Below are positions 1-8,547 of a stretch of 64,000 nt of DNA, in pieces (within the stretch, counting starts at the first letter, position 1; every line of letters begins with the position of its first letter). This stretch comes from JBBCJR01 sp037190805. Lineage in GTDB: Bacteria; Pseudomonadota; Alphaproteobacteria; Sphingomonadales; Sphingomonadaceae. The stretch spans positions 18,396-82,395 of the forward strand of contig JBBCJR010000008.1 of NCBI GenBank assembly GCA_037190805.1, given 5' to 3'. The notes below the pieces were generated by a model that was not told the DNA's origin, did no database searches, and was given only the letters and a program-made list of their open reading frames with translations. Made by a program: the position numbers and the translations under genes.

Positions 1-1
1 C

Positions 2-1066
2 TGGTGTTCGAACGACTATCTGTCGATGGGCCAGCATCCCGCCGTCGTCGGCGCGATGGAGGAGGCGCTCCACGATGTCGGCGCCGGCTCGGGCGGCACC
101 CGCAACATCGGCGGCAACACCCATTATCATATCGACCTCGAAGCCGAACTCGCCGACCTGCACGAGAAGGAATCGGCGCTGCTGTTCACCTCGGGCTATG
201 TGTCGAACGAGGCGACGCTGGCGACGCTGGCGAAGCTGCTGCCCGGCTGCATCGTGTTTTCCGATGCGCTCAACCATGCCTCGATGATCGCAGGCATCCG
301 CAATTCCGGGGCGGAGAAGCGGATTTTCCGCCACAACGACCTCGCTCATCTCGAGGAACTGCTGGCGGAAGCGCCCGTCGACGCGCCCAAGCTGATCGCG
401 TTCGAAAGCGTCTATTCGATGGACGGCGACATCGCGCCGATCGCCGAGATCTGCGATCTGGCCGACAAGTACAATGCGCTCACCTATCTCGACGAGGTTC
501 ACGCCGTCGGCATGTACGGTGCGCGCGGCGGCGGCATTTCCGACCGTGACGGCGTCGCCCGCCGGCTGACGATCATCGAGGGCACGCTGGGCAAGGCGTT
601 CGGCGTCATGGGTGGTTACATCACCGCCGATGCCCGTATCGTCGACGTCATCCGGTCCTATGCGCCGGGATTCATCTTCACGACCTCGCTGTCGCCGGTA
701 CTGGTTGCCGGCGCGCTCGCCAGTGTCCGCCACCTGAAGGCGTCGAGCATCGAGCGCGAGGGTCAGCAGGCCTCCGCTGCCCGGCTCAAGGGGATGATGC
801 GCGAGGCGGGGCTGCCGGTCATGGATTCGGTCACCCATATCGTGCCGCTGATGGTCGGCGATCCGGTGAAGGCGAAGCGGATCAGCGATATATTGCTGGT
901 CGAATATGGCATCTACGTGCAGCCGATCAATTATCCGACCGTGCCGCGCGGGACGGAACGGCTGCGCTTCACGCCGGGGCCGCACCATGACGAGACGATG
1001 ATGCGCGCGCTGGTCGACGCGCTGCTCGAGATCTGGGACCGTCTGGAGATGCGGCTGGCCGCCTGA
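2..1066 (+). CDS. hemA: 5-aminolevulinate synthase, 5' end outside window
   Basis: PLP-dependent condensation of glycine with succinyl-CoA to 5-aminolevulinate, the first step of haem synthesis by the C4 (Shemin) route used by alphaproteobacteria. The frame is open from the first complete codon of the window and begins WCSNDYLSMGQHP, a stretch found well inside this family, so roughly 50 N-terminal residues lie to the left. The alpha-oxoamine synthase fold is clear: GSGGTRNIGGN glycine-rich substrate loop, DEVHAVGMYG, and the PLP lysine in TLGKAFGVMGGY. The C-terminal end is intact. The next gene, rpiB, follows after 87 nt on the same strand. KBL/BioF relatives share the fold, but the SGYVSNEATL and HNDLAHLEELL segments fit ALAS best. 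Confidence 0.95.
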   Translation, partial: WCSNDYLSMGQHPAVVGAMEEALHDVGAGSGGTRNIGGNTHYHIDLEAELADLHEKESALLFTSGYVSNEATLATLAKLLPGCIVFSDALNHASMIAGIRNSGAEKRIFRHNDLAHLEELLAEAPVDAPKLIAFESVYSMDGDIAPIAEICDLADKYNALTYLDEVHAVGMYGARGGGISDRDGVARRLTIIEGTLGKAFGVMGGYITADARIVDVIRSYAPGFIFTTSLSPVLVAGALASVRHLKASSIEREGQQASAARLKGMMREAGLPVMDSVTHIVPLMVGDPVKAKRISDILLVEYGIYVQPINYPTVPRGTERLRFTPGPHHDETMMRALVDALLEIWDRLEMRLAA

Positions 1067-1153
1067 GGCCGTCCGACTCGCGTTGCGATTCTGTGTGCAC
1101 GCGCCTAGAGAGGCGCCGTCTCCAGATTGCCCACGTGTAAAGGACGCCGCTCC

Positions 1154-1615
1154 GTGGCCGACACCATCGCCATCGCTTCGGATCATGCCGCTTTCGACAT
1201 GAAGGCGGCTCTCGTCGACTGGTTGAGAGGCGAAGGGCACGACGTGCTGGACCTCGGCCCGGCCAGCGTTGAGTCGGTCGATTATCCCGATTTTGGCTAC
1301 AAGCTCGCCGATGCGATCGCCGCTGGGCAGGCCAGCTTCGGGGTCGCACTGTGCGGATCGGGTATCGGCATCTCGATCGCCGTCAACCGCAACCCGGCGG
1401 CGCGTTGCGCGCTGGTGTCGGACAATCTGTCGGCCAGGCTGGCGCGGCAGCACAATGACGCCAACGTCATCGCCATGGGCGCGCGCCTGATCGGCATCGA
1501 GACCGCGAAGGATTGCCTCGCTGCCTTCCTCGCCACCGACTTTGCCGGCGACCGCCATGTCCGCCGTGTGACCAAGCTTTCAAATCCGCCGTTCAGCAAG
1601 GAGGCCGGCCAATGA
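1154..1615 (+). CDS. rpiB: ribose-5-phosphate isomerase B
   Basis: Interconverts ribose 5-phosphate and ribulose 5-phosphate (RpiB/LacAB family). I place the start at the GTG at 1154 because AAAGGA lies 9 nt upstream and the protein then opens VADTIAIASDHAAF, the usual family N-terminus; an upstream ATG at 1127 would add nine unrelated residues. About 153 residues, normal length. Visible motifs: SDHAAF phosphate-binding start, DYPDFGYKLA, and the CGSGIGISI loop with the probable active-site Cys67. The stop overlaps the glyA start (ATGA at 1612), so the two genes are translationally coupled. The pairing with glyA is common in alphaproteobacteria. Confidence 0.93.
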   Translation: MADTIAIASDHAAFDMKAALVDWLRGEGHDVLDLGPASVESVDYPDFGYKLADAIAAGQASFGVALCGSGIGISIAVNRNPAARCALVSDNLSARLARQHNDANVIAMGARLIGIETAKDCLAAFLATDFAGDRHVRRVTKLSNPPFSKEAGQ

Positions 1616-2928
1616 CCGCGCAGATCGCCACCGTCGCCAATGATGTTCAGCCCGACGGCTTCTTCACGCGCGGCGTCGCCGAGAGCGATCCTGCCGTCGC
1701 TGCCGGCCTGAAGGCTGAGCTGAAGCGCGAGCAGACCCAGATCGAACTGATCGCGTCCGAAAACATCGTCAGCCGCGCGGTGCTGGAAGCGCAGGGGTCG
1801 ATCTTCACCAACAAGTACGCCGAGGGCTATCCCGGCAAGCGCTATTATCAGGGCTGCGGACCGTCCGATGTCGTCGAGCAGCTGGCCATCGACCGCGCCA
1901 AACAGCTGTTCGGCGCCGAATTCGTCAACGTCCAGCCGCATTCGGGCGCGCAGGCCAATGGCGCCGTGATGCTGGCGCTGGCGAAGCCCGGCGACACCAT
2001 CCTCGGCATGTCGCTGGACGCCGGCGGTCACCTGACCCACGGCGCTCGCGCCGCGATGTCGGGCAAGTGGTTCAACGCTGTCCAATATGGCGTCCGGGCC
2101 GACGATCACCTGGTCGATTTCGATCAGGTCGAAGCGCTGGCCGTCGAGCACAAGCCCCGCATCCTCATCGCCGGCGGCTCGGCCTATCCGCGCACGCTCG
2201 ACTTCCAGCGGTTCCGCGCCATCGCCGACAAGGTCGGAGCGCTGCTGTTCGTTGACATGGCGCATTTCGCCGGACTGGTGGCGGGCGGTGCCCATCCCAA
2301 TCCGCTGCCGATCGCCGACGTTGTCACCACCACGACGCACAAGACGCTGCGCGGTCCGCGCGGCGGCATGATCCTCAGCCGCGATGCGGATATCGGCAAG
2401 AAGATCAATTCGGCGGTGTTCCCTGGCCTTCAGGGCGGCCCGCTGATGCATGCTATCGCCGCCAAGGCGGTGGCGTTCGGCGAGGCGCTGACGCCTGAGT
2501 TCAAGGGCTATGCCCGCGCCATCATCGCCAACGCCCAGACCCTGGCGTCGCGGCTGAAGGAGCGCGGCGCCGATGTCGTCGCGGGCGGCACCGATACCCA
2601 TCTGGCGCTTATCGACCTCAGGCCCCTGGGGGTCACGGGCAAGGACGCTGACGAGGCGCTGGAGCGCGCCGGCATCACCTGCAACAAGAACGGCATCCCG
2701 TTCGATCCGTTGCCGCCGACCAAGACCAGCGGCATCCGCGTCGGATCGCCCGCCGGGACCACGCGCGGCTTCGGCCAGGCCGAGTTCCGCGACATTGGTG
2801 ACATGATCGCCGATGTCCTCGACGGGCTGGCGGCCAAGGGCGAGGCCGGCGATCCGACGGTGGAGCAGAATGTCCGCGCCCGGGTCGAGGCGCTGTGCGC
2901 CCGCTTCCCCATCTATCAGGGATATTGA
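1612..2928 (+). CDS. glyA: serine hydroxymethyltransferase
   Basis: PLP enzyme converting serine and tetrahydrofolate to glycine and 5,10-methylene-THF, the main source of one-carbon units. The ATG at 1612 overlaps the rpiB stop and has AAGGAGG about 7 nt upstream. 438 residues, family length. Motifs: ELIASENIVS near residue 46, the NKYAEGYPGKRYY loop near 67-79, VDMAHFAGL, and the PLP lysine K244 in TTTTHKTLRGPRGG. The glycine product supplies the ALAS encoded just upstream, so this may be a functional grouping. nrdR follows after 6 nt. Confidence 0.97.
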   Translation: MTAQIATVANDVQPDGFFTRGVAESDPAVAAGLKAELKREQTQIELIASENIVSRAVLEAQGSIFTNKYAEGYPGKRYYQGCGPSDVVEQLAIDRAKQLFGAEFVNVQPHSGAQANGAVMLALAKPGDTILGMSLDAGGHLTHGARAAMSGKWFNAVQYGVRADDHLVDFDQVEALAVEHKPRILIAGGSAYPRTLDFQRFRAIADKVGALLFVDMAHFAGLVAGGAHPNPLPIADVVTTTTHKTLRGPRGGMILSRDADIGKKINSAVFPGLQGGPLMHAIAAKAVAFGEALTPEFKGYARAIIANAQTLASRLKERGADVVAGGTDTHLALIDLRPLGVTGKDADEALERAGITCNKNGIPFDPLPPTKTSGIRVGSPAGTTRGFGQAEFRDIGDMIADVLDGLAAKGEAGDPTVEQNVRARVEALCARFPIYQGY

Positions 2929-2934
2929 TCCACC

Positions 2935-3396
2935 TTGCGTTGCCCCTTCTGCGGTCATGACGACAGTCAGGTGAAGGATAGTCGCCCCACCGAGGATGGG
3001 GCGGCGATCCGTCGGCGGCGGCAGTGCGAAGGCTGCGGCGCGCGCTTCACCACGTTCGAGCGCATCCAGTTGCGTGAGCTGACGGTGGTGAAGAAGACCG
3101 GCGAGCGCGAACCGTTCGACCGTGACAAGCTGGCCCGTTCGATCGGCGTCGCCTGCCGCAAGCGCGCCATCGACGAAGCGCGGATCGAGCGGCTGGTCAA
3201 CGCCATCCAGCGTCAGATGGAAAGCGGTGGCGATACCGAGATCGAGGCCGATCGCATCGGCGCGGCGGTTATGGACGGGCTTAAGGCGCTGGACAGCGTC
3301 GCCTACATTCGTTTCGCCAGCGTCTATAAGGATTTCCGCGAAGCCAAGGATTTCGAGGATTTCGCCGGCGCCGTCGCCGAGGCGGGGCAGGAGTGA
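2935..3396 (+). CDS. nrdR: transcriptional repressor NrdR
   Basis: Zinc-ribbon/ATP-cone repressor of ribonucleotide reductase genes. The start is TTG at 2935, 6 nt after the glyA stop; it gives the canonical RCPFCGHDDSQVKDSRP opening. Zinc ligands C3, C6, C31 and C34 are present, followed by RFTTFERIQL and an ATP-cone domain (about residues 49-139, VVKKTGEREPFDRDKL). 153 residues, normal. The stop overlaps the next start (GTGA at 3393). The glyA-nrdR linkage is widespread in alphaproteobacteria. I did not identify an NrdR box pair in this window. Confidence 0.96.
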   Translation: MRCPFCGHDDSQVKDSRPTEDGAAIRRRRQCEGCGARFTTFERIQLRELTVVKKTGEREPFDRDKLARSIGVACRKRAIDEARIERLVNAIQRQMESGGDTEIEADRIGAAVMDGLKALDSVAYIRFASVYKDFREAKDFEDFAGAVAEAGQE

Positions 3397-4160
3397 GCGC
3401 GGCATTCCCCGCCGATCCGGCCGCTCCAGCATCCTCCTCGGGCCCGGCCATCGTCCTCGTCCGGCCCCAGCTGGCTGAGAATATCGGCAAGGCAGCGCGG
3501 GCGATGCTGAATTTCGGCCTCACCGACCTGCGCCTCGTCGCGCCGCGCGACGGCTGGCCCAATCCCGATGCCGGGCCGGCGGCGTCGGGCGCGGACATCG
3601 TGCTGGCCCGCGCGCGGCTGTTCGACAGTGTTGCCGACGCGGTGGCCGATTGCCCGAACGTCTATGCCACGACGGTGCGCAAGCGCGGGCTGGTCAAACC
3701 GGTGGTGACGCCCGAGGGCGCGGCGCGCGAGATTCATGCCCAGCCCGGACGCAGCGCCGTGCTGTTCGGTCCCGAACGCTCGGGGCTGGAGACGGAGGAT
3801 GTGGCCGTTGCCCGCACCATCCTGACGGTACCGATCAATCCCGACTTCGGATCGCTCAACCTCGCCCAGGCTGTCATCCTCGTCGCCTATGAATGGTCGA
3901 AAGGCGTGGACGCGCTGGTCCAGCCGACCAGCATCGACATCTTTCCGCCCGCGCCGCAGGCCGATCTCGACGGGCTGATCGGACATCTGGAACAGATGCT
4001 GGACGAGGCGGGTTATTTCTATCCCCCCGCGCGCACGCCGTCTTCGAAGCAGACGCTGCGCTCGGTGCTCACCAAGCCCGGCTGGAACGCGCAGGAAATC
4101 CGTACGCTGCGGGGCGTTCTGAGCACCCTGGAACGACCGCGTCCGGCCCGCGGCGCTTGA
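3393..4160 (+). CDS. trmJ: TrmH/SpoU-family RNA 2'-O-methyltransferase (TrmJ-like)
   Basis: SPOUT methyltransferase using SAM, most similar in layout to TrmJ, which methylates the ribose of nucleotide 32 in tRNA. The GTG start at 3393 overlaps the nrdR stop. The three SPOUT motifs are visible: VRPQLAENIGKAARAMLNFG (motif 1, N-terminal), VLFGPERSGLET (motif 2) and VPINPDFGSLNLAQAV (motif 3, part of the knot that binds SAM). 255 residues with a helical C-terminal extension as in TrmJ. Family assignment is firm; the exact nucleotide modified is inferred from family membership. Confidence 0.88.
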   Translation: MSAAFPADPAAPASSSGPAIVLVRPQLAENIGKAARAMLNFGLTDLRLVAPRDGWPNPDAGPAASGADIVLARARLFDSVADAVADCPNVYATTVRKRGLVKPVVTPEGAAREIHAQPGRSAVLFGPERSGLETEDVAVARTILTVPINPDFGSLNLAQAVILVAYEWSKGVDALVQPTSIDIFPPAPQADLDGLIGHLEQMLDEAGYFYPPARTPSSKQTLRSVLTKPGWNAQEIRTLRGVLSTLERPRPARGA

Positions 4161-4297
4161 CTCTCCGGCCCCCGACGGCCATAGCGCCGGCTTCGCAATT
4201 GGCTCCGCACCCCCGGTGAAGCGGCGGCCGCGTCGGACAGAAGGTCCGGCGGCGCGAGTCCGGGGACATATCCAAACCAAGCGAATTGGAGACTGAC

Positions 4298-4912
4298 ATG
4301 TCGAAGCGCTCGAGCGCCAAGTACAAACTCGACCGCCGGATGGGCGAAAACATCTGGGGTCGCCCTAAGAGCCCGGTCAACAAGCGCGAATACGGCCCCG
4401 GTCAGCACGGCCAGCGCCGCAAGGGCAAGGTGTCCGACTATGGTCTGCAGCTGCGCGCCAAGCAGAAGCTGAAGGGCTATTACGGCGACGTCACCGAGAA
4501 GCAGTTCAAGAAGTCCTATGTCGAGGCCAGCCGCATGAAGGGCGATACCTCGCAGAACCTCATCGGCCTGCTCGAACAGCGTCTGGACATGATCGTCTAT
4601 CGCGCCAAGTTCGCGCCGACGATCTTCGCCGCCCGCCAGATCGTCAATCACGGCCACATCCGTGTCAATGGCGCCAAGTGCAACATCGCCTCGCGCCGCG
4701 TCCTGCCTGGCGACGTCGTCGAGCTGGGCGACAAGGCTCGCGAGATGGCGCTGGTGATCGAGGCCCAGGGCCTCGCCGAGCGTGAAGTGCCTGAATATAT
4801 CGCCCAGGACGGCAACGCGAAGGTCAGCTTCGTGCGCGTCCCGACGCTGGACGAGGTGCCTTATCCGGTGAAGATGGAGCCGAACCTGGTGGTCGAGTTC
4901 TACTCGCGCTGA
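4298..4912 (+). CDS. rpsD: 30S ribosomal protein S4
   Basis: Primary 16S rRNA-binding protein of the small subunit. I use the ATG at 4298 (MSKRSSAKYKLDRRMGENIWG), with TTGGAGA about 7 nt upstream, rather than the in-frame TTG at 4286. 204 residues. The S4 RNA-binding domain is visible as QRLDMIVYRAKFAPTIFAAR followed by QIVNHGHIRVNG. A 137-nt gap separates it from trmJ, so it probably has its own leader or promoter. A strong terminator follows at 4937. Confidence 0.97.
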   Translation: MSKRSSAKYKLDRRMGENIWGRPKSPVNKREYGPGQHGQRRKGKVSDYGLQLRAKQKLKGYYGDVTEKQFKKSYVEASRMKGDTSQNLIGLLEQRLDMIVYRAKFAPTIFAARQIVNHGHIRVNGAKCNIASRRVLPGDVVELGDKAREMALVIEAQGLAEREVPEYIAQDGNAKVSFVRVPTLDEVPYPVKMEPNLVVEFYSR

Positions 4913-4936
4913 TCGGTTTCCATAGGACAAACAAGA

Positions 4937-4968
4937 GGGCGGTCCCTTTTGGGGCCGCCTTTTCCTTT
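4937..4968 (+). terminator. intrinsic terminator of rpsD
   Basis: GGCGGTCCC, a TTTT loop and GGGGCCGCC form a 9-bp stem (one G-U pair), followed directly by TTTTCCTTTT. It lies 25 nt after the rpsD stop. Confidence 0.9.
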
Positions 4969-5179
4969 TCAGGGCCTATGCCGCAGCAGCCCGTGGCGGT
5001 CGGCTGACAGAATTAAGATGGTTAATGAATACTTTACCCCTTGAACGGGGGGTGATTTGCCCTTCCGCTCGCGGCATCAGCCATCCACGATCGTTCGGAT
5101 AGGGCGGTGCTGGATCGGCGCAACAGGGGCTGACCGGCGTGGCGTCGCTACTCTCCCGAACGCGCAAACAGGGGAGAGT

Positions 5180-6055
5180 ATGATGTTCAGTTCGCTTCGC
5201 GCCGCCGCGGTTGGCGCCATGCTGTGTCTGGCTGCGCCAGCGTCGGCCACGATCTTCTATTCCAACTATGCGCCGTCCGACACTGCGGCGACGTTCCAGG
5301 AGCATTTCCATCCGCTGGAATATCGCGCGCCCGACGCGTCGCAGAGCTTCGACAATCCGGCGTCGCTCGGCGCCTATTGCACCTATTCCAGCTGCCCTGG
5401 CTTCAACTTCTATTCCGTCGCGACCGAGTTCACGGCGACGTCGAGCTTTTCGACCTCGCATCTGATCGTGCCGGTGCGCGTCGGCGGCAGCTATGGCAAT
5501 TTCCGGGTCGGTTTCGGGTTGTCGCGGTTCGACACCGAGACCGGTGAATGGGTTGGTCTGGGCAGCGCGACGATCGAAAGCGGGTTGGTGCCGACGGGCG
5601 CGGTACGCGAGGTCGAGATTCCGTTCGGGGTTTCGGGTGCGCGCTACATCGACTTCAACTACCAGCCGGTCTCGATCGTCGCGGGCGAGCGCTATCGGCT
5701 GGTCGGGGGCTGGGGCACAGGCGCTGCCGGCGACATGACCTGGTATGCCAGCGATGCCGCCGCCACGCCGGGCCAGTCGACCGAATATTATGGCGGCTTT
5801 CGCTTCTCCCAAGCCAACAGCAGGGCGCTGGGCCTTCAGCCGGCCTTCGCGCTGACTGATGGCGGCACGCTCCAGCAGGCGGTGTCGGCGATTCCCGAGC
5901 CGTCGACCTGGCTGATGATGATCCTCGGTTTCGGCATGGCCGGCATGATGATCCGGCGTGGACGCAGCGGCGTGGCGCTGCCGATGTCACCCAGGCTGGC
6001 GGCCGCCTGGCACCCCCCGACAGGCGAAGGCGGCGTCCGAACCGGCGCCGCCTGA
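5180..6055 (+). CDS. secreted PEPxxWA-CTERM protein
   Basis: Exported surface protein of unknown function. The ATG at 5180 follows GGGGAGA and gives a signal peptide (MMFSSLRAAAVGAMLCLAAP, cleavage probably after ASA). The body is a beta-rich domain of about 230 residues with repeated Tyr/Phe/Gly segments. Near the C-terminus is AIPEPSTWLMMILGFGMAGM followed by MIRRGR: the PEPxxWA sorting motif, one membrane helix and a basic cluster typical of exosortase substrates in sphingomonads. Unusually, 29 more residues follow the basic cluster, whereas such proteins normally end there. No exosortase gene is in the window. A strong terminator follows. Confidence 0.8.
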   Translation: MMFSSLRAAAVGAMLCLAAPASATIFYSNYAPSDTAATFQEHFHPLEYRAPDASQSFDNPASLGAYCTYSSCPGFNFYSVATEFTATSSFSTSHLIVPVRVGGSYGNFRVGFGLSRFDTETGEWVGLGSATIESGLVPTGAVREVEIPFGVSGARYIDFNYQPVSIVAGERYRLVGGWGTGAAGDMTWYASDAAATPGQSTEYYGGFRFSQANSRALGLQPAFALTDGGTLQQAVSAIPEPSTWLMMILGFGMAGMMIRRGRSGVALPMSPRLAAAWHPPTGEGGVRTGAA

Positions 6056-6065
6056 TCCGGCCGGC

Positions 6066-6106
6066 ATCGCCCTTCCCGTCGCGTGACGGGAAGGGCGATC
6101 GTCTTT
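6066..6106 (+). terminator. intrinsic terminator after the PEP-CTERM gene
   Basis: Perfect 15-bp stem (ATCGCCCTTCCCGTC / GACGGGAAGGGCGAT) with a GCGT loop, then CGTCTTTT. It ends the plus-strand gene. The fumC stop, coming from the other strand, is 30 nt further on. Confidence 0.88.
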
Positions 6107-6135
6107 TGGAGGCGATGCGGATCTAATTCTGAGCC

Positions 6136-7536
<1,401 letters not shown>

Positions 7537-7611
7537 CCTGCTGCCTGCGGTGGAACGAGGGCGCCCGCGTCCTCCGACAGGCCCAGGACGGGGCGGAGAG
7601 GCTTTAGCGGC

Positions 7612-8091
7612 CTATTTCTTCCGCTTGAAATCGACTGCGACGACGTTGGACCCGTCGCTGGCGCCCGGTGGAGGCTGGTCGTTCTCCGCCGGCTCGGTCG
7701 TCTCCGGCGGCGCCGCCTCGTCCTGCACCTGGAACTGCAGGGCGAAATTGACGGAGGGATCGACGAACGCCGTCACCGCCGCATAGGGCACATGCAGGAT
7801 CGCCGGCACCTGATTGAAGCTGAGACCGACCTGGAAATGGTCGGGAAACGTCTTCAGGTCCCAGAACTTGTTCTGAATGACGATCGTCATCTCGTCCGGG
7901 AAACGTTCGGACAAATGCTTGGGAATGTCGACGCCCGGCGCGCGGGTGTGGAAGGTGATATAGAAATGGTGGTCGCCGGGCAGGTCGCCGTCGCGCTCCA
8001 CCTCGCCCAGAACGCGGCCGACGACGGCGCGCAGTGCGTCCTGCACGATCTCGTCATAGGGGATCAGGCTGTCTGGCGTCTCGTCGCTCAT
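7612..8091 (-). CDS. sspB: ClpXP adaptor SspB (alphaproteobacterial type)
   Basis: Adaptor that binds the ssrA degradation tag and delivers tagged proteins to ClpX. The ATG at 8091 gives MSDETPDSLIPYDEIVQDAL, 159 residues; a GTG lies one codon upstream. The globular domain contains HFYITFHTRAPGVDIP, MTIVIQNKFWDL and FNQVPAILHVPY; then comes a flexible acidic/proline linker of about 35 residues and a basic-hydrophobic end (VVAVDFKRKK), which in SspB proteins docks on the ClpX zinc domain. Its neighbour upstream on the same strand is ssrA itself, the source of the tag it binds; clpP and clpX are at 53-55 kb. Confidence 0.93.
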   Translation of the reverse strand: MSDETPDSLIPYDEIVQDALRAVVGRVLGEVERDGDLPGDHHFYITFHTRAPGVDIPKHLSERFPDEMTIVIQNKFWDLKTFPDHFQVGLSFNQVPAILHVPYAAVTAFVDPSVNFALQFQVQDEAAPPETTEPAENDQPPPGASDGSNVVAVDFKRKK

Positions 8092-8150
8092 CACGGTCGA
8101 CCGTGGCGTCTCGTCGGCAATGGGTCAAGCCGGGAATGGGCGGGAGACAA

Positions 8151-8187
8151 GAGAAAAGTGGGGAGCTTCTGTTGCCCGGTGCTCCCC
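8151..8187 (-). terminator. terminator of ssrA
   Basis: On the minus strand GGGGAGC, a 14-nt loop, GCTCCCC, then ACTTTTCTC. The loop is identical to that of the hairpin just before it (see the repeat entry). Confidence 0.8.
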
Positions 8188-8220
8188 GCACCGCTGGAAT
8201 CCGCTTCTGTTGCCCGGTGC
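8165..8220. repeat. 18-nt direct repeat forming twin hairpins with the same loop
   Basis: GCTTCTGTTGCCCGGTGC occurs at 8165-8182 and again at 8203-8220. On the minus (transcribed) strand each copy is the loop plus inner stem of a hairpin: first CCGC-loop-GCGG, then GGGGAGC-loop-GCTCCCC, both with the loop ACCGGGCAACAGAA. The second is the ssrA terminator. Confidence 0.75.
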
Positions 8221-8498
8221 GGCCCGAACCGCGCTAAAGCCTTGTAACTCAGTCCGTGAGGACGTTGTTACGCGGCAATCGCGAGCGCCTCGTTATCGTT
8301 GGCACTTGTAGGTTTGAACGGTTTTACGGCGCATTCAGGCCGGGCAAAATCACCGTCTTTGAACACACGTCGATCCTAGTTCGGCCCCGTCAGAACCAGC
8401 GCCGGAACGCCGGTGATGGTGGAGCCGCCGGGTACTGCCCCCGGGTCCGCTGTGTCTATTTCACGACAACATTTATCACCATAGCCGGCCGAAACCGG
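8188..8498 (-). ncRNA. ssrA: permuted two-piece tmRNA (precursor)
   Basis: Rescues stalled ribosomes and adds a degradation tag. The gene is circularly permuted as in other alphaproteobacteria: on the minus strand the acceptor piece comes first and ends in CGGCTCC-ACCA (8417), then an excised linker of 28 nt, then the coding piece starting GGGGCCGAACTAGGATCGAC (5' G at 8388). GGGGCCG pairs with CGGCTCC over 7 bp, including the G3-U pair recognised by alanyl-tRNA synthetase. The tag frame reads GCC AAC GAT AAC GAG GCG CTC GCG ATT GCC GCG TAA (8303-8268), i.e. ANDNEALAIAA. The stop codon sits in a hairpin (GTAAC/GTTAC with inner GTCC/GGAC, 8244-8271) as in helix 5. Exact outer ends of both pieces are estimates. 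sspB is immediately downstream. Confidence 0.93.
8417..8498 (-). ncRNA. ssrA: tmRNA acceptor piece
   Basis: Carries the T arm (CCGGG-GGCAGTA-CCCGG) and the 3' end CGGCTCCACCA. The 3' end at 8417 is read from the CCA. The 5' end is placed about 8 nt after the -10 box and is approximate; it opens with a GGCCG-GTTT-CGGCC hairpin. Confidence 0.8.
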
Positions 8499-8505
8499 CC
8501 CGACT

Positions 8506-8533
8506 CATATAGGACGGCGGACGAGGGATTGAA
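8506..8533 (-). promoter_or_regulatory. probable ssrA promoter
   Basis: Minus strand TTCAAT (8533-8528), 16-nt spacer, TATATG (8511-8506). It lies between the stop of the glycosyltransferase gene and the tmRNA acceptor piece, giving a start near 8498. Confidence 0.5.
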
Positions 8534-8547
8534 AGATGCGGCCTTCT

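Noticed and set aside
1297..3432. 711-codon open frame antisense to rpiB, glyA and nrdR; similar long antisense frames at 6238-8247, 20857-23019 and 33763-35493
   Set aside because: They are mirror frames of GC-rich genes. Their translations are Arg/Gly/Asp/Ala-rich with no domain, and the opposite strand carries unmistakable genes.
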